Numbered from the stretch's first letter, positions 43,351 to 51,388 are shown. The stretch is DNA of 64,000 nucleotides from Amycolatopsis azurea DSM 43854 (GCF_001995215.1 NZ_MUXN01000015.1:62001-126000); one strand, 5' to 3'. The notes: generated from the letters alone by a model not told the origin. Made by a program: numbers and translations.

Positions 43351-44604
43351 GTGACCGACAACCCCCGTGTGCCCCTCGTCCTGATCAGTGGCCTCGCACC
43401 GGGACCGAACGCCGACCTCGCCGAGCGGCTGCGCTCGGCCGAACCCGGCACCGCCGTCGTGCACCACGACCTGAGGCAGATTCACTCCGGAGTGGTCAGG
43501 CGGCGGATCCGGCTCGGCGACCGCGACCAGCTGACGGTCCTCGAACTCGCGCACGGCTGCGTCTCGTGCACGCTGCGCGAAGACCTCCTGCCACTGCTGC
43601 GCAAGCTGTCCCAGATGCCGCAGGTGCGGCGGATCGTGGTGCGGCTCGACGAGGCCATGGAGCCCGAGCCGGTCAGCTGGGCGCTGCACCACGTCCTCGT
43701 CGGCGAGCGGCCGGTGATCGAGGACGTCGACCTGCGAGCCGCGCTGACCGTCGTCGACTGCGCCGGCTGGCTGGCCGACAGCACCGGCGACGACACCCTC
43801 GCCGAACGGGACCTGCGGGCGAGCCCCGAGGACGAGCGCACGGTCGCCCAGGTCGCGTTGTCCCAGGTCGAGTTCGCCGACCTGCTCGTCCTCGCCGGCG
43901 CGGCGACGGACGCTTGGTCGGCGGCGAAGGCGTCGGCCGTGCTCGACCGGGTCGCGCCGTCGATCCCGCGGGTCGAACTGTCCGAAGTGGACGGGAAGAC
44001 CGTGCTCGACGCCGTTCCCGCCGACGCGCGACGCGGCGAGGTCACCGACATGCACGGACCGCTGCTGCGCGGGGAACCGCCGCTGCACACCGACTGCGGA
44101 ATCGGGCTGCTCACCTTCACCTCGCAGCGCCCGTTCCACCCGGAGCGCCTCCACGACGCGATCGACGTCCTGCTCGACGGCGTCGTCCGCACCCGGGGGC
44201 GGCTGTGGGTGGCGAGCCAGCCGGATATGGCGCTGTGGATCGAGTCCGCGGGCGGCGGTCTCGGCGTCGGACACGCAGGAGCATGGCTCGCGGCCCCCGG
44301 CGGACCGGACTGGGCCGACGTCTCCCCCGAGCGCCGCACGCTCGCCTCCCTGCGCTGGGACCCGACGTTCGGCGACCGCGCGCAGGAACTGGTCGTCGTC
44401 ACCGATCAGGCCACGCCCGAGGAGATCGAAGCGGCCCTGAACGGGGCGCTGCTGACCGAGGACGAACTCGCCGCCGGTGAACGGGAATGGCTCCGCTACC
44501 CGGATCCGTTCGGCGAGTGGCACGAAGAACCGTGTGAGGACACGGAAACCGACCCCGAGAAGCACGACGTGAACGTGTCGAACCGAAAGGACGAAACGCA
44601 GTGA
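43351..44604 (+). CDS. mrf: CobW-like protein without Walker A motif, Mrf-like
   Basis: The 417-residue protein aligns with CobW/COG0523 GTPases but the nucleotide site is lost: where the neighbour at 45013 has GFLGAGKTT it has SGLAPGPNAD. The metal motif is reduced from CxCC to C-V-S-C (Cys70, Cys73) in HGCVSCTLREDLL. The C-terminal CobW domain is present (GIGLLTFTSQRPFHPERL). A degenerate relative encoded within the zinc-repressed ribosomal operon of mycobacteria, Mrf, recruits the hibernation factor MPY to zinc-free ribosomes; place and decay fit that. Start GTG 43351, close to GGAG. Stop overlaps rpmE2. Confidence 0.75.
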   Translation: MTDNPRVPLVLISGLAPGPNADLAERLRSAEPGTAVVHHDLRQIHSGVVRRRIRLGDRDQLTVLELAHGCVSCTLREDLLPLLRKLSQMPQVRRIVVRLDEAMEPEPVSWALHHVLVGERPVIEDVDLRAALTVVDCAGWLADSTGDDTLAERDLRASPEDERTVAQVALSQVEFADLLVLAGAATDAWSAAKASAVLDRVAPSIPRVELSEVDGKTVLDAVPADARRGEVTDMHGPLLRGEPPLHTDCGIGLLTFTSQRPFHPERLHDAIDVLLDGVVRTRGRLWVASQPDMALWIESAGGGLGVGHAGAWLAAPGGPDWADVSPERRTLASLRWDPTFGDRAQELVVVTDQATPEEIEAALNGALLTEDELAAGEREWLRYPDPFGEWHEEPCEDTETDPEKHDVNVSNRKDETQ

Positions 44605-44858
44605 AACCCGGAATCCACCCCGACTACCACCCTGTGGTGTTCAAGGACCTCTCCACCGGGGACGCCTTCCTGACGCGGTCCACCGCGACGTCGGAGCAGA
44701 CCATCGAGTGGACCGACGGCAACACCTATCCGGTGGTGAACGTCGAGATCAGCTCGTGGTCGCATCCGTTCTGGACCGGCAACCAGCGGATCATGGACAG
44801 CGCCGGCCAGGTCGAGAAGTTCCACCGCCGCTACGGCCGTCGGGGAGGTTCGAAGTAA
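44601..44858 (+). CDS. rpmE2: Ribosomal protein L31, type B (zinc-free)
   Basis: The 85-residue type B L31: MKPGIHPDYHPVVFKDLSTG, EWTDGNTYPVVNVEISSWSHP and DSAGQVEKFHRRYG. It lacks the cysteines of the zinc-binding type A form. It overlaps the preceding gene by four bases and shares one base with the rpmF2 start. Type B L31 is a classic zinc-starvation protein under Zur. Confidence 0.96.
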   Translation: MKPGIHPDYHPVVFKDLSTGDAFLTRSTATSEQTIEWTDGNTYPVVNVEISSWSHPFWTGNQRIMDSAGQVEKFHRRYGRRGGSK

Positions 44859-45016
44859 TGGCGGTCCCGAAGCGGAAGATGTCGCGCAGCAACACCCGGT
44901 CCCGGCGGTCACAGTGGAAGGCGGCCGTGCCGGATCTGGTGCCGATCAAGGTGAACGGCGAGACGAAGCTCGTGCCGCGCAAGCTGATGAAACACTTCCA
45001 TCAAGGTGGAGAGTGA
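44858..45016 (+). CDS. rpmF2: Ribosomal protein L32, zinc-free paralogue
   Basis: The 52-residue L32 begins MAVPKRKMSRSNTRSRRSQW; the C-terminal zinc ribbon (four Cys) is replaced by LVPIKVNGETKLVPRKLMK without any cysteine. The stop overlaps the following cobW-type start (GTGA), keeping the operon coupled. Confidence 0.94.
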   Translation: MAVPKRKMSRSNTRSRRSQWKAAVPDLVPIKVNGETKLVPRKLMKHFHQGGE

Positions 45017-46086
45017 CGACGCCGGTCACGGTGCTGTCCGGGTTCCTCGGCGCGGGCAAGACGACCGTGCTCAACCACGTCCTCGCCAACCGCGAAGGGC
45101 AGCGGGTGGCGGTGATCGTGAACGACATGAGCGAGGTCAACATCGACGCCGCGCTGGTGCGGGACGGGAACAGCCTGTCCCGCACCGAGGAACGGCTCGT
45201 CGAGATGACCAACGGGTGCATCTGCTGCACCCTGCGCGACGACCTGCTCGAAGAGGTCTCGCGGCTCTGCGCGGACGGCCGGTTCGACTACCTGCTCATC
45301 GAATCGAGCGGGATCTCCGAGCCGATGCCCGTGGCGGCCACGTTCTCCTTTTTGGACTCCGCGCGGCTCGACACGATGGTGACGGTGGTCGACGCGGTCA
45401 ACTTCGAGCGGGAACTGGCGGCCGGGGACGCGCTCACCGAACGCGGGCTGGACCAGTACGAGGACGATTCCCGCACCGTGAGCGACCTGCTGATGGACCA
45501 GATCGAGTTCGCCGACGTGCTTCTGCTCAACAAGGCGGACCTAGTCCCGGCCGACTCGCTCGAACGACTCACAGCGGTGCTGCGGCGGCTCAACCCGGCC
45601 GCCGAGGTCGTCGTCTCGACGCACGGCAGGGTGCCTCTCGACAAGCTGCTCGGCACCGGGCGCTACGACGTCGAACGGGCAAAGGAGGCACCCGGCTGGG
45701 TGGCCGAGCTCAACGGCGACCACGTCCCGGAGACCGAGGAGTACGGGATCTCCAGCGTGGTCTTCCGCGCGTCGCTCGCCTTCGATCCGGAGCGGTTGTG
45801 GGACTTCCTCGGCAGGCTCGACTCCGGGGAGTTCGGGACGGTGCTGCGGTCGAAGGGGTTCTTCTCGCTGACGTCGCGGCCCGGGGTGACCGGGTTGTGG
45901 TCGCAGGCCGGGTCGGTCGCGCGGTTCGAGCCACAGGGCGTCGAGGAGACGCCGCGGCAGGAGCTGGTGTTCATCGGGGTCGGGCTGGAGAAGGACGCGC
46001 TGGTGGACTCGCTGCGGTCTTGCCTGGCCACCGGTTTCGCCGGTGCGGATCCGTTCCCCGAATGGGAAGCCGTCCACACTCACTGA
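45013..46086 (+). CDS. CobW/COG0523 family GTPase, putative zinc metallochaperone
   Basis: The 357-residue protein has an intact GTPase: Walker A GFLGAGKTT (residues 10-18), the family metal motif GCICCTLRDDLL (Cys69, Cys71, Cys72), ESSGISEPMPV and NKADLVP, and a CobW_C domain (about 245-345). In zinc-starvation operons such proteins deliver zinc to essential enzymes. It is the last gene of the plus-strand Zur-type operon, starting with GTG inside the rpmF2 stop. The contrast with the decayed copy at 43351 suggests division of labour after duplication. Confidence 0.9.
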   Translation: MTTPVTVLSGFLGAGKTTVLNHVLANREGQRVAVIVNDMSEVNIDAALVRDGNSLSRTEERLVEMTNGCICCTLRDDLLEEVSRLCADGRFDYLLIESSGISEPMPVAATFSFLDSARLDTMVTVVDAVNFERELAAGDALTERGLDQYEDDSRTVSDLLMDQIEFADVLLLNKADLVPADSLERLTAVLRRLNPAAEVVVSTHGRVPLDKLLGTGRYDVERAKEAPGWVAELNGDHVPETEEYGISSVVFRASLAFDPERLWDFLGRLDSGEFGTVLRSKGFFSLTSRPGVTGLWSQAGSVARFEPQGVEETPRQELVFIGVGLEKDALVDSLRSCLATGFAGADPFPEWEAVHTH

Positions 46087-46114
46087 CGGCGGCCTCGTCC
46101 CTCTCGCACGATGA

Positions 46115-46163
46115 CCCGAGCGCCACGCTTGAGACGGTGAGCGTCCCCAGCGTGGCGCTCGGG
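46115..46163. repeat. Inverted repeat with 15-bp arms (CCCGAGCGCCACGCT)
   Basis: Arms 46115-46129 and 46149-46163 pair exactly; the 19-base centre contains GACG/CGTC. It sits between convergent genes ending at 46086 and 46167, fit for termination. The arm sequence is unlike families A-C, so it is a further type of intergenic palindrome. Confidence 0.85.
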
Positions 46164-46166
46164 GCG

Positions 46167-46850
46167 TCAGCAGCAGCCGCCGGAGGGAGCGGCACCGTAG
46201 GAGTCGTGCCAGTTCCACCACTCGTACGGCGGGCTCTGCGGATAGCCCTCCGGCGAGTCCTCCCACTCCTCCTGCCGCCCCAGCGCGGTGATGTCGAGGT
46301 AGCTCCACGTGCCGCCCATGACCTCGTCACCGCGGTTGTTGATGAAGTACGTCCGGAACACCTGGTCGCCTTCGCGGATGAAGGCGTTGGTGCCGTGCCA
46401 TTCATCCACCCCGAAGTCGACGTCGAAATCGCCGGTGATCGTGTACCAGGGCATCGTCCAGTCCATCCGCGCCTTCAGCCGCGCGATGTCCGGTTGCGTG
46501 CCCCGCGAGGCGAAGGCCAGGGTGGTGTCGCGGGCGTTCAGGTGGGCGACATGGGCGACCTGATCGGCCACCAGCGAACAGCCTTTGCAGGCGTGGTCGG
46601 GGAAACCTTCGACGCCGGGATCGAAGAAGGCCCGGTAGACGATCAGCTGACGGCGTCCCTCGAAGAGGTCGAGCAGGTTCACCGGCCCGGACGGACCTTC
46701 GAACTCGTACGGCTTTTCGACCGCGACCCACGGCATCCGCCGCCGCTCGGCCGCGAGCGCGTCCCGGGCGCGGGTCAGCTCCTTTTCCTTGACCAGCAAG
46801 CGAAGCCGGGCTTCTTCCCATTCGGACGGGGAGACCTTCTTGACGTTCAT
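46167..46850 (-). CDS. DUF899 (thioredoxin-like fold) family protein
   Basis: The 227-residue protein is of the DUF899 family, with a predicted thioredoxin-like fold: MPWVAVEKPYEFEGPSGPVN (as start of the domain), LIVYRAFFDPGVEG, HACKGCSLVADQV with a CxxC-like pair, DTTLAFASRGTQPDIARLKA and PWYTITGDFDVDFGVDEWHG. The function is not established. The C-terminus ends PSGGCC, two cysteines that are unusual. Two ATG codons in tandem (46853, 46850) follow GGAGG; the second forms an ATGA overlap with the ArsR stop. Third gene of the SRPBCC-ArsR-DUF899 operon. Confidence 0.85.
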   Translation of the reverse strand: MNVKKVSPSEWEEARLRLLVKEKELTRARDALAAERRRMPWVAVEKPYEFEGPSGPVNLLDLFEGRRQLIVYRAFFDPGVEGFPDHACKGCSLVADQVAHVAHLNARDTTLAFASRGTQPDIARLKARMDWTMPWYTITGDFDVDFGVDEWHGTNAFIREGDQVFRTYFINNRGDEVMGGTWSYLDITALGRQEEWEDSPEGYPQSPPYEWWNWHDSYGAAPSGGCC

Positions 46851-47179
46851 CATCCCTCCAGATGCTCTTTGAGAGCCGTGAGCGGCCCGTCCCAATCGCG
46901 GGCGAGCGCGGCGAGGAACTGCTGGGCGACCTGCATCGGGGCCGAGCGCAGCCGGTAGCGGACGCGGCGCCGCTCCCCTTGCTCCGGGCTCACCAGCCCG
47001 GCGTCGGTGAGCAGCGCCAGGTGTTTGGCGATGGCCTGCCGCGTGATGGGCAGCCGGTCCGCGAGGTCGGTCGCCGTGGCCGGGCCGCCCGAGGCGAGGG
47101 TGGCGAGGATGCTCCGCCTGCTCGGGTCGGCCAGTGCGACGAAGACCTGTTCGGCGATCGCTTCGATGTCAGACGGCAT
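46850..47179 (-). CDS. ArsR family winged-helix regulator
   Basis: The 109-residue protein is a typical small ArsR regulator: FVALADPSRRSILATLASGG, the recognition helix RLPITRQAIAKHLALLTDAG and the wing VSPEQGERRRVRYRL. No metal-binding CxC motif is present, so it is not a metal sensor; it belongs to the group that pairs with SRPBCC (AHSA1) proteins. Its start lies eleven bases inside the end of the SRPBCC gene. The long dyad at 47618-47663 is its likely operator. Confidence 0.92.
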   Translation of the reverse strand: MPSDIEAIAEQVFVALADPSRRSILATLASGGPATATDLADRLPITRQAIAKHLALLTDAGLVSPEQGERRRVRYRLRSAPMQVAQQFLAALARDWDGPLTALKEHLEG

Positions 47180-47600
47180 CGAGGTATTCGATCAGTTCGC
47201 CCAGCTCGGCCGCCCACCCCTTCGTGTTCCCCTCGAACGCGACGCTGTGGAGTTCGTCCGGCAGCTGGGAGAAACCGGTCTCGACGACGGTGAGCCGGGT
47301 GCCTTCGCCGTCCGGGACGAGGGTGAACTCGACGTAGGTGCGACGAGGGTCGTCGTCGGGCAGGCCGTAGATGTTCCAGGTGAAGCCGAAGATCTTCGGC
47401 TCCTCGACGCGTTCCACGCGCATGGTCGCCTGATGCCCCTCGTCCCATTTCATCTCGGCGTCGCCGCCGGGCCGCAGGTCGATGCTCGCCTGGTTCCCGA
47501 ACCAGGTGCCCAGGCCCTCGGACGTGGTCAGCGCGGCCCACACCTTCGCGGGCGGATGGGCGATCTCGACGGTGCGTTCGATGCGGTCGGGGAATCCCAT
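47169..47600 (-). CDS. SRPBCC (AHSA1/START-like) family protein
   Basis: The 143-residue protein has the SRPBCC fold with a deep hydrophobic pocket: RTVEIAHPPAKVWAALTTSE, WFGNQASIDLRPGGDAEMKW and ETGFSQLPDE. These proteins bind lipids or other small hydrophobic molecules. The start MGFPDRIE at 47600 follows GGAGG; the frame is open seven codons more. First gene of the operon with arsR and DUF899; the same pair (AHSA1 plus ArsR) is frequent in actinobacteria. Confidence 0.9.
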   Translation of the reverse strand: MGFPDRIERTVEIAHPPAKVWAALTTSEGLGTWFGNQASIDLRPGGDAEMKWDEGHQATMRVERVEEPKIFGFTWNIYGLPDDDPRRTYVEFTLVPDGEGTRLTVVETGFSQLPDELHSVAFEGNTKGWAAELGELIEYLDAV

Positions 47601-47617
47601 GACAGCCTCCTCAAGTA

Positions 47618-47663
47618 GCAATCAATCGGTTGCTATAACTTTGTATAGCAACCGGTCGATTGC
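47618..47663. promoter_or_regulatory. 46-bp dyad, probable ArsR operator
   Basis: Arms GCAATCAATCGGTTGCTATA and its near complement (18 of 20 pairs) flank ACTTTG. It lies 17 bases ahead of the SRPBCC start and covers the region of the promoter. The repeat of GGTTGC/GCAACC suggests two dimers bound side by side. It also lies between this operon and the end of the PLP-enzyme gene at 47676. Confidence 0.75.
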
Positions 47664-47675
47664 GTCAAGGCCGGT

Positions 47676-49076
47676 TCAGGAAGCCGTGTACAGCGCGCCG
47701 AGGAACTCCAGCAACAGCCGTTCCCGCAACGGACCGGGTGCCGTGGCGAGCAAGGCGTTGATCTCCGCCATCCGGGTGGGCAGGCCCGCTTCGCCGCCAA
47801 GACCCGCCGCGGCCAGCAAGCCGGCGAACTGCTCCGGCGTCAAGGTCGCGGGGTCCAGCGCGGCGACGAACTCGGCCACCTGCGGGTCGACGACGACGGG
47901 TCCGGATTCCCGCGCCGCCTCGACCGACGCGGCGAGATCGGCCAGGAACTCCGTCTCACTCCCCCGGTTCGCGGCCGTCACGGTCAGGTGCAGGTTGGCG
48001 GGCGACGACTCGTGGGCGAACTGCGGCTGGACGTACCAGCCGCGCTCCCGCATCTCGTCGGCCACGGTGAACAGGTCGAAGCCGGCGTCGGCGTCCACGG
48101 TGAACGCGAGCAGCGTCGACACCGGATCACCGAGGACCCGCAGCCCTTCGAGGGCCTCGACCCCGGCGCGGATCTCCACCGCGGCCTCGCGCGCGGCCGC
48201 GGCCAGCTTCGCGTAACCCTCGTCGCCGACGTGGCGTACGACCGCCCAAGCCGCGGCGAGCGGACCACCCGAACGTGTGCTCTGGAGCGTGGTGTTCAGC
48301 ATCGTGTAGCCGGGCCAGTCCGCGCTGGCGAAGTACTGCGATCGGCGCAGCCCGGCGTCGGCGTGCAGGAGAACCGACACACCTTTCGGGCAGTACGCGT
48401 ACTTGTGCAGGTCCACGGACACGCTGGTGACGCCGGGGACGTCGAAGCCGAACGGACCGCCATCCAGGTACGGCAGCACCCACCCGCCGATACAGGCATC
48501 GACGTGGAACCGGACGCCGTCGAGCAGCGCCGCGATCTCCGCGACCGGGTCGAGGACGCCGTGGGCGTACGACGGGGCGCTCGCCACGACGAGGACCGTG
48601 CTGTCGTCGACGGCGGCGGCCATCGCCTCGGGCACGGCGCGGAAGGTCACCGGGTCGACCGGCACCGGAACCGCGCGGACGCCGAAGAAATGCGCCGCCT
48701 TGTGGAAAGCGGCGTGCGCCGTAGTGGGCAGCACGATGGTCGGCGAAGACACGTCGGGACGCGCGTCGCGGGCGGCCAGAACGGCGAGCATGCACGACTC
48801 CGTGCCGCCCGAGGTCACCGAACCGACTGTTTCCGCCGTCCCGCCGAGCAGGCGCGCGGCGGTACCGACGAGGTCGTTCTCCATCCGCAGCAGGCTGGGG
48901 AACGCCGTCGGGTCGAGGCCGTTGGCCGACGACGCCAGTGCGTGCGCCACCGCCCCGAGTTCGTCCACTTCGGACAGTCCGCTGTCGTAGACGTAGGCGA
49001 GCGTCCGGCCGCCGTGTGTCGGCAGGTCGCCCGCGCGCAGTTCCCGCAACTCCGCCAGGACGTCCTCGGCGGTCAC
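47676..49076 (-). CDS. PLP-dependent decarboxylase-fold enzyme, sphingosine-1-phosphate lyase-like
   Basis: The 466-residue PLP enzyme resembles eukaryotic and bacterial S1P lyases (DPL1/SGPL1): DPTAFPSLLRMENDLV, VTSGGTESCMLAVLAARD, FHVDACIGGW with Asp193 and SVDLHKYAYCPKG with the cofactor Lys225, followed by QYFASADWPGY and STRSGGPLAAAW, which line up with the lyase block FVDTDWQGG and AGSRPGG. It cleaves a phosphorylated sphingoid base into an aldehyde and phosphoethanolamine in known members. A C-terminal 65-residue extension is extra. GTG start overlaps the transporter gene. Related glutamate-decarboxylase-like enzymes cannot be excluded; the operon with ceramidase and sphingomyelinase supports the lyase. 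Confidence 0.72.
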   Translation of the reverse strand: MTAEDVLAELRELRAGDLPTHGGRTLAYVYDSGLSEVDELGAVAHALASSANGLDPTAFPSLLRMENDLVGTAARLLGGTAETVGSVTSGGTESCMLAVLAARDARPDVSSPTIVLPTTAHAAFHKAAHFFGVRAVPVPVDPVTFRAVPEAMAAAVDDSTVLVVASAPSYAHGVLDPVAEIAALLDGVRFHVDACIGGWVLPYLDGGPFGFDVPGVTSVSVDLHKYAYCPKGVSVLLHADAGLRRSQYFASADWPGYTMLNTTLQSTRSGGPLAAAWAVVRHVGDEGYAKLAAAAREAAVEIRAGVEALEGLRVLGDPVSTLLAFTVDADAGFDLFTVADEMRERGWYVQPQFAHESSPANLHLTVTAANRGSETEFLADLAASVEAARESGPVVVDPQVAEFVAALDPATLTPEQFAGLLAAAGLGGEAGLPTRMAEINALLATAPGPLRERLLLEFLGALYTAS

Positions 49077-50377
49077 GACCGGCGCTCCAGTACCGACTTC
49101 CGCAGCAGCGGGATACCGAACAGGATCAGCACCGCCGGGAGGATCGACGCGCCGAGCAGGATCGCCGTGAGCGCGCTGTCCGGCTGCGCGGCGCCCGGGG
49201 CGAGGCTGGCCTGGTAGCCGCCGAATTGCAGGACCAGGCCCCAGATACCCGGGCCGAGCGCGAGTCCCAGCGTCTCCGACGCCGTCCAGACCCCGGCCGC
49301 GACGCCCGCCCTGGTTTCCCCGGTCCGCTCTTCCTCGTCGCTGATCAGGTCCGGCAGGATCGCCAGCGGGAACACCGAGATCCCCGCGTAACCGACCCCA
49401 CAGAAGGCGACGAACACCATCGTGACGGGGAGCCCGAACAGCTTGGCGCCCAGCAGGCCGAGGAGACCGATGCCGAACGCGGCGGTGGCGAGCCGGAACC
49501 CGACCAGCTTCCCCACGCTCGCGCCGAGTTTCGGCCACAGCGGCATGGTCAGCAGCGCCGGGCCGACGAAGCCGACGAACAGCAGCGTCGAGTAGCCGGA
49601 GCTGCCGAGGATCCGCTCGGCGAAGTACGGGATCGCGGCCAGCACCGTGCCGATGCCGAGCGCCTGGACGAAGTAGACCCCGAGCAGCCAGCGGAACGGC
49701 CGCCACTGCGCGAGCGTCCGGAGCAGTTCGCGCGGGCTCACCGTGTTCGGCCGCAACGCGCCGACCGGAGCGTCCTTCAGCCCGAAGTACACGCCGAGGG
49801 TCGCCAGCAGGATGATCACGGCGATGAACACGCCCATGACGCGGTAGCCCGCGATGCCGCCGACCGCCTCGGTGATCGCGGGCGCGCCGCCGCCGCAGAT
49901 CAGGATGGCGACCGCGAGGAAGCCGATCCGGATGCTGGTCAGTTTCGTGCGTTCGTCAGCCGAGTCGGTCAGCTCGGCGGGCAGTGCGTTGAACGGCACC
50001 TGGAAGAAGGCGTACGCGGTGGCGCACAACAGGAACACGACGACGACGTAGATCGCGTCGGGCACCGGGCCGCCGAAGCCGGGATGCGCGAACAGGGCCG
50101 CGAAGAGGATCGAGACGCCGATACCGCCGAAGAGCAGGAAGCGGCGTCGGCTGCCGGTGCGGACCATGTCCGCGTCCGACAGCCTGCCCGCGATCGGGTT
50201 GAACAGCACGTCCCAGGCCTTGGGCACGAACACGATCACCCCGGCGACGCCCGCCGCGACGCCCATCGTGTCGGTCAGGTACTTCAGGAGGAGCAGGCCG
50301 GGAACCGTGCCGAAGGGGCCGGTGACGAACGAGCCGAGCGAGTAGCGGTACCTCGTCCGTGCTGGCAGGACTGCCAT
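49073..50377 (-). CDS. MFS transporter of the GPH / MFS_2 type
   Basis: The 434-residue protein has about twelve membrane helices. The N-terminal block GSFVTGPFGTVPGLLLLKYL, FVPKAWDVLFNPIAGRLSD and the TDSADERTKLTSIR loop are those of the glycoside-pentoside-hexuronide/cation symporter group (MelB), to which the animal lipid transporters MFSD2A (lysophosphatidylcholine) and MFSD2B (sphingosine-1-phosphate) also belong. Located between sphingomyelinase and the lyase-like gene, it could bring a sphingoid base or phosphocholine compound into the cell. Substrate is inferred from context. Start 50377 follows GAGGAGG. Confidence 0.8.
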   Translation of the reverse strand: MAVLPARTRYRYSLGSFVTGPFGTVPGLLLLKYLTDTMGVAAGVAGVIVFVPKAWDVLFNPIAGRLSDADMVRTGSRRRFLLFGGIGVSILFAALFAHPGFGGPVPDAIYVVVVFLLCATAYAFFQVPFNALPAELTDSADERTKLTSIRIGFLAVAILICGGGAPAITEAVGGIAGYRVMGVFIAVIILLATLGVYFGLKDAPVGALRPNTVSPRELLRTLAQWRPFRWLLGVYFVQALGIGTVLAAIPYFAERILGSSGYSTLLFVGFVGPALLTMPLWPKLGASVGKLVGFRLATAAFGIGLLGLLGAKLFGLPVTMVFVAFCGVGYAGISVFPLAILPDLISDEEERTGETRAGVAAGVWTASETLGLALGPGIWGLVLQFGGYQASLAPGAAQPDSALTAILLGASILPAVLILFGIPLLRKSVLERRS

Positions 50378-50411
50378 GATCCTCCTCGAGGCGATTCTCC
50401 CGATGAAGGCC

Positions 50412-51371
50412 TCAGTATTGGATCTTGGCCACCACCGGGTAGTGGTCGGAGGGAATCGTGCCACCGTCGTAATGCACGAGCTGTACCGGGCCGACAGCGG
50501 CGAGTGGACGCCCGCCCGCGCGCACGGCGCCGACGTAGTCCAGCGAGTCGCGGTAGGTCGCCGGAACGGACTTCGCGGCGTTCGGGTTCGTCGCCGCGTC
50601 GAAGGTGTAGGCGCCTTCGCCGGTCGTGCGGAGGACGCCGCCGAGGAAGGCTTCACCCTGCTGGACCTGGGTCCGGCCGAGGGAGTCCTTGCGCCCCTGT
50701 CCGGCCCAGTACTCGATGTTCAGGTCACCGGCGATGACGACCGGCTCCGCCGCCGGCGCGTATTTCGTGACCAGGTCCCGGATCTCGCCGAGCTGCGCCA
50801 TCCGGACGTCGTGCGCCTTCGGCAGCGTCTCCGATCCCTCGTCGGCCTGCATGTGGGTGCCCGCGATCCAGACCGGCTTGCCGTTCACGACCAGCCGGGC
50901 GAGCGCGGCTCCCTTGTTGGACAGGTAGTCCGCGGTGCCCGAGTAGGAATTGCGGAAGACCAGCTGGTGCTGCTCGGTCACCGGCGCCTTGCTCAGCACG
51001 GTGACGCCGCCGTTCACCACGACGGGCGAATTCGAGCAGTTCCCGTTCACCGTGGTCCAGCCGGATGACGTGTTGCAATACTGGCCGACCAGCGGCGTCT
51101 GGTACGGCCAGACGTCCTTCAGGCGGTTCCGCATCTCCTCGGCTTGGGCGCTGAACGCCTCGTCGAGGACGACGACGTCGGCGTTGTTCGCGCGGATGAC
51201 GTCTTCGGCGGCGCGCGCCCTGGCCTGCTTGTCCGCGGTGTTCGGGTTGGCGATCCAGGGCAGCTGCCAGATGTTGAACGCCATGACCTTGACCGAGACC
51301 GCCGCTTGGGCGGGCACGGCGGTTCCGGCGAACAAGGCGGCGGCGATGGCGACTACGGCGAGCTTCCGCAC
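50412..51371 (-). CDS. Secreted neutral sphingomyelinase (sphingomyelin phosphodiesterase)
   Basis: The 319-residue product has a signal peptide (MRKLAVVAIAAALFAGTAVPAQAA) and a DNase I-fold phosphodiesterase domain like Bacillus cereus sphingomyelinase: MAFNIWQLP, VVLDEAFSAQAEEM (metal Glu), NGGVTVLSKAPV, TADYLSNKGAALA, GTHMQADEG, VIAGDLNIEYWAG and SDHYPVVAKI with the catalytic His. It splits sphingomyelin to ceramide and phosphocholine outside the cell. Start GTG 51371. The gene starts 17 bases after the ceramidase gene ends, in the same operon. Confidence 0.88.
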   Translation of the reverse strand: MRKLAVVAIAAALFAGTAVPAQAAVSVKVMAFNIWQLPWIANPNTADKQARARAAEDVIRANNADVVVLDEAFSAQAEEMRNRLKDVWPYQTPLVGQYCNTSSGWTTVNGNCSNSPVVVNGGVTVLSKAPVTEQHQLVFRNSYSGTADYLSNKGAALARLVVNGKPVWIAGTHMQADEGSETLPKAHDVRMAQLGEIRDLVTKYAPAAEPVVIAGDLNIEYWAGQGRKDSLGRTQVQQGEAFLGGVLRTTGEGAYTFDAATNPNAAKSVPATYRDSLDYVGAVRAGGRPLAAVGPVQLVHYDGGTIPSDHYPVVAKIQY

Positions 51372-51388
51372 GAAAGACCTTTCCGGTG

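Noticed and set aside
44914..46958. Long open frames on both strands through the cobW gene and beyond
   Set aside because: Arg/Gly/Ala-rich shadow frames without motifs; the CobW, DUF899 and ArsR genes explain the DNA.
46850..47179. ArsR as arsenic or zinc sensor
   Set aside because: No cysteine or histidine metal site; the SRPBCC neighbour suggests another signal.
47676..49076. Calling the PLP enzyme a glutamate or aromatic amino-acid decarboxylase
   Set aside because: Motif blocks around the cofactor lysine and the operon fit sphingosine-1-phosphate lyase better, though the fold is shared.
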